A stretch of DNA of 64,000 nt from Sinomonas susongensis (GTDB taxonomy: Bacteria > Actinomycetota > Actinomycetes > Actinomycetales > Micrococcaceae), in the NCBI RefSeq assembly GCF_005877005.1, contig NZ_SSNH01000010.1:1-64000 (forward strand). The letters are read 5' to 3'. The notes below the pieces were generated by a model. That model made no database searches and had not been told where the DNA came from. It saw only the letters and a program-made list of their open reading frames with translations. The position numbers and the translations under genes were made by a program. Shown in pieces: positions 57,870-64,000 of this stretch (within the stretch, counting starts at the first letter, position 1; each line of letters opens with the position of its first letter).

Positions 57870-59267
57870 TCAGAGCCTTTCGAAGCCGCGGCGGAGTTCC
57901 CAGTCGGTGATCGCGGCGTCGAAGGCTGCCAGCTCGACATCCGCGTAGTTGAGGTAGTGCTTGACGACATCCTCGCCGAACGCCTCGGCGGCGATGGCCG
58001 AGGCCGCGAGGGCGTCCCGCGCCTCGCGCATGGTGGAGGGTACCGTGGGCGCGCCTGAGGTGTAGGCGTTCCCGACCGTCTGGGGCTCGAGAGGAAGCTC
58101 GTTCTCGATTCCGTAGAGGCCGCCCGCGAGCATGGCCGAGAGCGCGAGGTAGGGGTTCACGTCTCCGCCCGGAAGACGGTTCTCGAGCCGTGCGCTCTGG
58201 CCCTGTCCCACAAGGCGGACGGAGCACGTCCGGTTGTCGAGGCCCCACGCGACCGCGGTCGGGGCGAAGGAGCCCTTGACGAAGCGCTTGTAGGAATTGA
58301 TGTTGGGCGCGTAGAAGAGCGAGAACTCGCGCATCGTGGCGAGGACACCCGCGATGAAGTGGTCGTAGAGCGGTGTCCGCCTGTGCGCCGACTGGTCCCA
58401 GAAGACGAGGGAATCGTCGAGGCCCCTGAGCGAGAGGTGGATATGGCAGGAATTTCCTTCTCGCTCGTTGGGCTTCGCCATGAACGTGATGGACTTCCCG
58501 GCCTGGTGCGCTATGTCCTTCGCGGCGGTCTTGTAGACGGAATGGTTGTCCGCGGTGGTGATCACGTCGTCGTATTTGAAGGCGATTTCGTGCTGCCCCA
58601 AATTGCATTCGCCCTTGGCGGACTCCACGTTCATCCCGGCGCCGTACATCGCATTGCGGATCTCGCGGAGGAGCGGCTCGACCCTCGCCGAGCCCAGGAT
58701 CGAATAGTCGACGTTGTACTGGTTGGCGGGGGTGAGGCTGCGGTAGCCGCTTGCCCATGCCTCCTCGTAGCTCGTGTCGAAGACGATGAATTCGAGTTCG
58801 GTTCCGGCGAGGGCCTTCCAGCCGTGCTCGGCCGCGCGGTCCGCCTGCGCTCGGAGGATCGAACGGGGCGAGACCCGCACCGGCGTTCCGTCCTCGAGGG
58901 CGAGGTCGCACTGGATCATGACGCTTCCGGGGCGGTGGGGGAGGCGCCGGATGGTCGCGAGGTCCAGTTCGAAGACCATGTCCCCGTAGCCCTTCTCCCA
59001 CGACGTGATGTCGTATCCGTCCACCGTGTTCATGTCGACGTCGACGGCAAGAAGGTAGTTGCACCCTTCGGTTCCATGGTCGAGGACCGAATCGAGGAAG
59101 AACCGCGCATGCAGGAGCTTGCCCTGCAGCCTGCCCTGCATGTCGGTGAAGGCCAGGGTCACCGTGTCGATCTCGCCGCCTTCGATGGCGGTCCGGAGTT
59201 CTTCGACGGTGAGCATGCGCTCGTTGCGTGTGGTGAGAGTGGACAGATTCATGGCGAGGGAACTCAT
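57870..59267 (-). CDS. Glutamine-synthetase-like gamma-glutamyl amine ligase
   Basis: A 465-residue protein of the glutamine synthetase superfamily. The ATP/Mg motifs G-T-E-L-E-F-I-V-F-D (about 150), E-C-N-L-G-Q-H-E-I (about 225), G-N-S-C-H-I-H-L-S-L (about 280) and L-E-N-R-L-P-G-G-D-V-N-P-Y-L-A (about 395) are intact. The adenylylation Tyr motif of GlnA (N-L-Y-D-L-P) is absent. This points to the PuuA/GlnA3/GlnA4/IpuC group, which ligates glutamate to putrescine, polyamines, ethanolamine or isopropylamine using ATP. ATG overlaps the GntR stop (ATGA). Exact amine uncertain. Confidence 0.9.
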   Translation of the reverse strand: MSSLAMNLSTLTTRNERMLTVEELRTAIEGGEIDTVTLAFTDMQGRLQGKLLHARFFLDSVLDHGTEGCNYLLAVDVDMNTVDGYDITSWEKGYGDMVFELDLATIRRLPHRPGSVMIQCDLALEDGTPVRVSPRSILRAQADRAAEHGWKALAGTELEFIVFDTSYEEAWASGYRSLTPANQYNVDYSILGSARVEPLLREIRNAMYGAGMNVESAKGECNLGQHEIAFKYDDVITTADNHSVYKTAAKDIAHQAGKSITFMAKPNEREGNSCHIHLSLRGLDDSLVFWDQSAHRRTPLYDHFIAGVLATMREFSLFYAPNINSYKRFVKGSFAPTAVAWGLDNRTCSVRLVGQGQSARLENRLPGGDVNPYLALSAMLAGGLYGIENELPLEPQTVGNAYTSGAPTVPSTMREARDALAASAIAAEAFGEDVVKHYLNYADVELAAFDAAITDWELRRGFERL

Positions 59268-59992
59268 TTCAATAGACCCTTGAGGAGAGCAGCGGTCGCG
59301 TCGCAGTGCTCGTGCATCACGAAGCGGGCGCGTTCGGCGTCGCCGTCGAGAATTCCGTGCACGATCGTGTAGTGCTGCTCGTCCGAATTCGCGATGTTCT
59401 TCTGGAGGAAGGGGATTTCCGCCAGGAACTGGTGCACCTTGGCCTGGACGAGGCTGCATGCCTTGGACAGTTCGTCGGAGCCGCAGACCGAGGCGATGGC
59501 AAGGTGGAGACGGGCATCGGCCTGACGGTAGTCGGCTGGGCTCGTGACCTGGTTGAAATCGTTGAGGCAGTCCGTGAGGAGAGCACGCTGCTCGTGGTCG
59601 AGCGGGCTCTTCGCGGCGCGGTAGGCCGCCCCGGGCTCGATCACGGAGCGGAACACGACGATGTCCTCGATCTCGGCGTGCCGTTCGCCGGCCGGATGGG
59701 CCCCGCCGGGCCATTCGCTCGCAATCGACTCGACGATGGTTCCGCCCCCGCGTCCGCGGGTGGTCGAGACGAACCCCGCGGCGCGGAGAGCGCTGATGGC
59801 CTCGCGGAGCGTCGCGCGGGAGACGTTGAGGCGCTCCGCGAGGTCCCGCTCGTTGGGCAGCTTGGACCCCGGCCTGAAGATTCCCAGCTGGATCGCCGAA
59901 CCGAGCTGTTCGACGCACGATTCGAAGGCCATGTGGCCCCGAACGGGGTGGAGCATCGCGTCGATGAGGGGTGCATCAGTCGTGCTGGTCAT
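59264..59992 (-). CDS. GntR/FadR-family regulator
   Basis: A 242-residue regulator. The winged HTH contains L-P-N-E-R-D-L-A-E-R-L-N-V-S-R-A-T-L-R-E-A-I-S-A-L (about 45-70) followed by R-G-R-G-G-G-T wing. The C-terminal FCD all-helical domain has V-I-E-P-G-A-A-Y-R-A-A (about 117) and metal-type His residues. Inserted in the operon it presumably regulates, between permease and ligase. A palindrome over the operon -35 at 61620-61647 is a plausible binding site; the effector may be an amine or gamma-glutamylamine. Confidence 0.88.
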   Translation of the reverse strand: MTSTTDAPLIDAMLHPVRGHMAFESCVEQLGSAIQLGIFRPGSKLPNERDLAERLNVSRATLREAISALRAAGFVSTTRGRGGGTIVESIASEWPGGAHPAGERHAEIEDIVVFRSVIEPGAAYRAAKSPLDHEQRALLTDCLNDFNQVTSPADYRQADARLHLAIASVCGSDELSKACSLVQAKVHQFLAEIPFLQKNIANSDEQHYTIVHGILDGDAERARFVMHEHCDATAALLKGLLK

Positions 59993-60001
59993 GGCGTCAG
60001 G

Positions 60002-61549
60002 CTATTCCTCGAGGAGCTGCTCGGCTTGGACGGTCAGGTGCGGGGCCTCTTCCGGGCTCATGAAGTGCTTCCGTCCACGGGAGAGCCAGAGGATCCCGGC
60101 GAGCGCGGCGACTGCGACGACGGCGATCGGTGCGTAGTTGAACGTGTCGACGGTGATCGGGTACACGGGCGGGAGGACGAACAGCACGACGATGAAGATG
60201 ACCCAGACGACGGCGATCCAGCCGATGACCGGGCTCCACTTCCCGAGGTTCCACGGCCCCGGCTTGAAGTCCTTGTCGAGGCGCCGGAGCAGGACCGGTG
60301 TCACGTAGGCGATGTAGAGGCCGATGACGGCGATGGACGTCACCGCGAGGTACGCCGTGTAGTTGAAGAGGGCCGGTGCCGCGAGGACGATCGAGATGCC
60401 GACGCAGAGCCAGATCGAGTTGGTCGGGGCTCCCACACGCGGGTTCACCTTGGCCCAGAGCCGAGAGCCCGGGATGGCGTTGTCGCGCGAGAACGCGTAG
60501 CTCATCCGGGAGTTCGCCGTGACGGAGGCCATGCCGCAGAAGAACTGCGCACCGCACACGAGGAAGAGCAGGAACTTCGCGACCGTCGGGTTGTTGAGCG
60601 CGTCGAGGAAGACCTGGGCCGGGGGCAGGCCGGTTGCTGTTCCGGCGAGCTTGGTGAGGCCCGCGTCGCTCCCGTCCTGGATGGATGCCGTGATCGAGTA
60701 CAGCAGGATCCAGCCGCCGATGATCGAGATGAGCACGCTCATCACGATGCCGCGCGGGGCTGCCGTGGACGCGTTCTTGGTCTCCTCGGCGACGTGGGCC
60801 GAGGCGTCATAGCCCGTGTAGGTGTACTGCGCCATGAGGAGCCCCATGCAGAAGACGTAGGGGCTGAACGACCAGCCGGTCTGGTTGTGCCACGCCGTGA
60901 ATGTCCACGCCGCCGACTGATGCGCGGTGGGCAGGATCCAGAGCGCGCCCACGATGACCGCCGCGCCGACGATGTGCCACCAGGCCGAGACGTTGGAGAG
61001 GAAGCTCACGAGCTTCACGCCGAAGGTGTTCAGGAGGCCGTGGATCACGATGAGGACGACGAAGAGGACGAACGTGCCGACGGGAGTGGGCTCGACGCCC
61101 CAGGTGAGGTTCGCGAACGCCAGCATGGTCACGGCGGCGCCGTAGTAGATGGCCGCCGTCACGGCAACTTCCCCGAGGAAGTTGAACCAGCCGACGAACC
61201 AGGCCCACTCTCGCTTGTTCTTCTTCGCGAGCCGGCCAGCCCAGAAGTAGAGGCCTCCGGCCGTGGGGTATTTCGAGCAGACCTCGGCCATCGCAAGGGC
61301 CACGCAGAGCACGAAGGCCCCGGCGAGGGGCCAGCCGACATTGATGGCCGCCGGCCCACCGGACGTCAACGCGATTCCGTAGGAGGTCACGCACCCGGCG
61401 AGGATCGAGATGATCGAAAACGAAACGGCGAAGTTGGAGAACCCCGACATGCCGCGGTGGAGTTCCTGTTTGTAGCCAAGCTCCGCGAGCACAGCCGCGT
61501 CGCCGTCGACAGCGGGCGTGGCGGAAGCGAGGGTTTCTTCTTCTCTCAT
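60002..61549 (-). CDS. APC-family amine/amino acid permease of the gamma-glutamyl operon
   Basis: A 515-residue, 12-segment transporter of the amino acid-choline (ACT) subgroup: E-L-H-R-G-M-S-G-F-S-N-F-A-V-S-F-S-I-I-S-I-L (about 30-51), then Y-F-W-A-G-R-L-A-K-K-N (about 101-111) and Y-T-G-Y-D-A-S-A-H-V-A-E-E-T (about 245-258). This subgroup carries GABA, choline, ethanolamine or similar amines. It is first gene of the operon, with 9 bases to gntR, so presumably it imports the amine that the ligase then glutamylates. Confidence 0.88.
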   Translation of the reverse strand: MREEETLASATPAVDGDAAVLAELGYKQELHRGMSGFSNFAVSFSIISILAGCVTSYGIALTSGGPAAINVGWPLAGAFVLCVALAMAEVCSKYPTAGGLYFWAGRLAKKNKREWAWFVGWFNFLGEVAVTAAIYYGAAVTMLAFANLTWGVEPTPVGTFVLFVVLIVIHGLLNTFGVKLVSFLSNVSAWWHIVGAAVIVGALWILPTAHQSAAWTFTAWHNQTGWSFSPYVFCMGLLMAQYTYTGYDASAHVAEETKNASTAAPRGIVMSVLISIIGGWILLYSITASIQDGSDAGLTKLAGTATGLPPAQVFLDALNNPTVAKFLLFLVCGAQFFCGMASVTANSRMSYAFSRDNAIPGSRLWAKVNPRVGAPTNSIWLCVGISIVLAAPALFNYTAYLAVTSIAVIGLYIAYVTPVLLRRLDKDFKPGPWNLGKWSPVIGWIAVVWVIFIVVLFVLPPVYPITVDTFNYAPIAVVAVAALAGILWLSRGRKHFMSPEEAPHLTVQAEQLLEE

Positions 61550-61619
61550 GGGTCTTGCTGCCTATCTCGAGGAGGGAGCAGAACGCGATGGAGCAATGGT
61601 GGTCTGCATCACAGATAAA

Positions 61620-61647
61620 TGTCAATGGCCTGACTCTAGGCCTTTGA
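61620..61647 (-). promoter_or_regulatory. Operator-promoter region of the gamma-glutamyl-amine operon
   Basis: Inverted repeat TCAATGGCCT (61622-61631) and AGGCCTTTGA (61638-61647), one mismatch, 6-base centre. The minus-strand -35 TTGACA (61625-61620) lies in its edge, so binding would block the operon promoter. A good -10 at 17 bases is not obvious. Candidate site of the operon's GntR protein. Confidence 0.45.
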
Positions 61648-61701
61648 CCTTTTGCGTCCTCGAGACGGCAGCTGGCCCCTCCTGGGAACCCGGGGGAAGC
61701 T

Positions 61702-63912
61702 CTAGTCCCGGCCTCCTCCCGCTGCTTCTGGGGTCTCCCCGTCGAGCAGCGCGTCGCGCACCGTTCCGAGCAGCGAGGTGAAGCGCTCGTTGCGGGGGAG
61801 CTCGTCGAGCAGGATCGCCTCTCCGTCGGGTCCGGCGAGGGGGATCCGCCAGTTCGGGTACTCGGTGTCGGTGCCGGGCTGATTCTGAGTGCGCCGCTCT
61901 CCCACGGCGTCCACGAGCGCGACGCCGAGGAGGGCGGAGGGGGTGAGGGCGGTGAACGCGTAGAGCGCCTCGACGGTGCGCTGGACATCATCCCCAGCCA
62001 CCGAGGCGGCGGCGCCCTGGTTCCCGACGGCTGGCAGGAGGCCGCGCTCGCGGACGCGTTCGAGGACGGACTCCTGCTCCGCCGCGTCCGCGGCGCGCTC
62101 CTCCTCGACGGGTCGGCGCAGGAGCCCGAGCGACTCGCGCAGGGTGACGTGTTCGCCGGCCAGATAGCCCGCGGTCGGGGGCAGGTCGTGCGTGTTGACG
62201 CTCGTCAGGCACGCCCGCCGGTACCGCTCGGGTTCGAGCGGGCCGTCGTCGTCGCGCTCGAACCACAGGATCGACGTGCCGAAGACGACCCGTTCGGCAA
62301 GGTAGTCGCGCACCCACGGCTCGAACACGCCCAGGTCCTCGCCGACGACGATGGCGCCCGCGCGCTGCGCCTCGAGGGCGAGGATCCCGATGAGGGCCTC
62401 GTGGTCGTAGTAGACGTACGTGCCCTCCTCGGGGCCGCGGCCCTCGGGGATCCACCACAGGCGGAAGAGGCCGAGGATGTGGTCCACCCGGATCCCGCCC
62501 GCGTGCCGGAGGATCGTGCGGAGCATGTCCCGGTACGGCGCGTAGCCCGCCGCGGCGAGGCGCGAGGGGTGCCAGGGCGGCTGATTCCAGTTCTGGCCCT
62601 GCTGATTGAACACGTCCGGCGGCGCGCCCACCGTGACGCCCTTGGCCAGGACGTCGGAGAGCATCCAAGCGTCCGCGCCGTCAAGCTTGACCCCCACCGC
62701 GAGGTCATGGACGATCCCGATCTCCATGCCGGACTGCTTCGCACTCCGCTGCGCCCGTTCGAGCTGCTCGTCGCAGAGCCACTGGAGCCAGCGGTGGAAT
62801 TCGATGCGGTCGGCGTGCTCTTCGCGCAGCTCGTCGGCCCGGGGCGAAGAGGGCGACGACGCCGCGGCCCAATCCGGGGAGGACGGAGGCAGGGTCTCGG
62901 CGAGCGCGCACCACAGGGCGAAGTCGTCGAGGCCGCGGCCCAGCTCGGCGCGGAACCGCTCGTACTGCAGCTCCCGGGACGGGCTTCTCGGGACAGCGAA
63001 GACGAGGCGGAGGGCGGCGAGCTTGGCGTCGAAGGCCGTGGTCCGGTCGAGCAGGTCCGCAACGCGGTTGGCGGCGTGCAGCCTCGCGGCGAGCCGCTCG
63101 ACCTCCTCGCGGGCCGCGGACTCGAGATAGCCGTATTCGGGGATGTCCTCGATCCGGAGATAGAGCGGATTGAAGAACCGGCGGGTCGCGGGCAGGTAGG
63201 GGGAGTCCTCGACGGGAGGCTTGGGCTCGGCCGCGTGCAGCGGGTTGACGAGGACGAAGCTCGCACCCTCGGCCCCCGAGATCGCGGCGAGGTCGTCGAG
63301 GTCGGCGAAGTCGCCGATGCCCCACGAGCGCGAGGACCGCACGGAGTAGAGCTGCGCCATGAGGCCCCAGCGGCGGCGGTCCTGGAGCTGCACGGTGGTC
63401 GCGAGCCGTGCCGGGGTCACGATGAGCGGGCACTCCGCGACCTTGCCGTCGCTCTCCGCATGCAGGGTGTGCCAGCCGAGCGGGAGCTCGCGGGGGAGGG
63501 CAAAGGCTAAGCGGTCCGTCAGGACGCCGTCGACCTCTCGAGGGCGCTCCGGGTCATCCTCCTGCGCGGCGTCGAAATCCCGGCCGTCCTCCGCCGAGAT
63601 CCAGACGCGGACCCCGCTTGCGTGGGGGACGTGAAGGTGAACGGTGTTCGCCTGGCCTTCGCGTACGACGACGACGGGCGGCAGGATCCGGCGCCACGGC
63701 TCGAGGGCGGCTTCGGCCAGGGCGCTCTCGACCTCCTCGGGCGTGTTCGCCTGCACCCCGAGCGCGCCGAGGACTATGCGCAGGGTCCTGGGCGAAACTG
63801 CTCGTTCGGCACCGTCGAAGCCATGGAAGGAGGTGGCCACGCGATATGCGGAGGCGAGCTCGCGGAGGAGGGTGTCGGTACGGTCGTCCTGGATCTGCTC
63901 TGTTCCGGCCAT
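61702..63912 (-). CDS. malQ: 4-alpha-glucanotransferase (amylomaltase)
   Basis: A 736-residue GH77 enzyme that transfers glucan segments between maltodextrins. An N-terminal 160-residue extension precedes the barrel, as in actinobacterial MalQ. Catalytic elements: R-V-D-H-I-L-G-L-F-R-L-W-W-I-P (nucleophile Asp, about 475), V-V-G-E-D-L-G-V-F (acid/base Glu, about 525) and N-T-H-D-L-P-P-T-A-G (about 580). The protein is cytoplasmic. ATG at 63912; the region to the window end has only a 14-bp duplication. It may act with the GH31 enzyme at 25 kb in glycogen or maltose use. Confidence 0.93.
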   Translation of the reverse strand: MAGTEQIQDDRTDTLLRELASAYRVATSFHGFDGAERAVSPRTLRIVLGALGVQANTPEEVESALAEAALEPWRRILPPVVVVREGQANTVHLHVPHASGVRVWISAEDGRDFDAAQEDDPERPREVDGVLTDRLAFALPRELPLGWHTLHAESDGKVAECPLIVTPARLATTVQLQDRRRWGLMAQLYSVRSSRSWGIGDFADLDDLAAISGAEGASFVLVNPLHAAEPKPPVEDSPYLPATRRFFNPLYLRIEDIPEYGYLESAAREEVERLAARLHAANRVADLLDRTTAFDAKLAALRLVFAVPRSPSRELQYERFRAELGRGLDDFALWCALAETLPPSSPDWAAASSPSSPRADELREEHADRIEFHRWLQWLCDEQLERAQRSAKQSGMEIGIVHDLAVGVKLDGADAWMLSDVLAKGVTVGAPPDVFNQQGQNWNQPPWHPSRLAAAGYAPYRDMLRTILRHAGGIRVDHILGLFRLWWIPEGRGPEEGTYVYYDHEALIGILALEAQRAGAIVVGEDLGVFEPWVRDYLAERVVFGTSILWFERDDDGPLEPERYRRACLTSVNTHDLPPTAGYLAGEHVTLRESLGLLRRPVEEERAADAAEQESVLERVRERGLLPAVGNQGAAASVAGDDVQRTVEALYAFTALTPSALLGVALVDAVGERRTQNQPGTDTEYPNWRIPLAGPDGEAILLDELPRNERFTSLLGTVRDALLDGETPEAAGGGRD

Positions 63913-63950
63913 GGCCCCACTCTAGGCTGCGCGCGCTCCACGGAACGAGG

Positions 63951-63978
63951 ACGACGCAACCGGGACGACGCAACCGGG
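63951..63978. repeat. 14-bp direct duplication near the right edge
   Basis: Two identical copies of ACGACGCAACCGGG (63951-63964 and 63965-63978) upstream of malQ, in otherwise featureless sequence. Confidence 0.9.
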
Positions 63979-64000
63979 GGGCGCGCAACTGAGGAGAGTA

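Noticed and set aside
59306-61618. A 770-codon plus-strand frame
   Set aside because: Antisense to the GntR and permease genes, with the charged composition of a shadow frame.

Overview
The window reads as chromosome of a high-GC actinobacterium, most likely Micrococcaceae (Arthrobacter/Sinomonas-like). Supporting signs are GC-rich codon use, GTG and TTG starts, a DUF222-HNH endonuclease, the neighbourhood purB / holin-like gene / aromatic aminotransferase / bkd operon, and an initiator tRNA next to purB. The genus is inference; no rRNA or marker comparison was possible. No prophage, integrase, CRISPR array or plasmid function is visible. The only mobile-element hint is a gene start at the left edge that may be an IS30-type transposase.

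Layout. 0-6.2 kb: a polyamine module (APC permease, agmatine deiminase aguA, N-carbamoylputrescine amidase aguB, TetR regulator, FAD amine oxidase) with two matching TetR-type operators. 6.2-8.6 kb: methyltransferase and FAD dehydrogenase, then a 14-bp minisatellite. 8.9-10.5 kb: tRNA-fMet and purB. 10.6-12.5 kb: a coupled WXG-like / alpha-beta-hydrolase pair. 12.5-18.1 kb: small membrane protein, aminotransferase, and E1a-E1b-E2 of a branched-chain 2-oxoacid dehydrogenase. 18.2-19.7 kb: MFS transporter.

19.7-23.7 kb is the most interesting part. It is a minus-strand cluster that I read as a circular (AS-48-type) bacteriocin system: a 93-aa precursor whose core matches enterocin AS-48 at 10 of 20 ungapped positions, a SpoIIM/DUF95 membrane protein, two further small membrane proteins, a large ABC permease interrupted by an in-frame TAG, and an ABC ATPase with a degenerate signature motif.

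23.8-46.5 kb is mostly housekeeping and accessory metabolism: acyl-CoA dehydrogenase, GH31 glycosidase, PAP2 protein, WYL regulator with a perfect palindromic operator and a small divergent gene, acyl-CoA ligase, AraC regulator, VOC protein, SDR, DUF222-HNH, hydroxyacid dehydrogenase with aldose epimerase, STAS protein, a NUDIX gene with a frameshift in a G5 run, aminotransferase, CsbD with a SigB/SigF-like sigma factor, and alanine dehydrogenase with a PucR-type regulator. 46.5-53.5 kb carries a HTH protein, a CycA-like permease, a secreted propeller-like protein and two MFS transporters. 54.9-61.5 kb is a six-gene operon (APC permease, GntR, glutamine-synthetase-like ligase, aldehyde dehydrogenase, SDR, class I amidotransferase-like hydrolase). 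It looks like a gamma-glutamylation route for an amine, with an SDR where PuuB would be expected. The window ends with malQ.

Recurring small-scale theme: short tandem duplications lie on or next to stop codons at several gene ends (8.6, 39.1, 54.8 and 56.4 kb).
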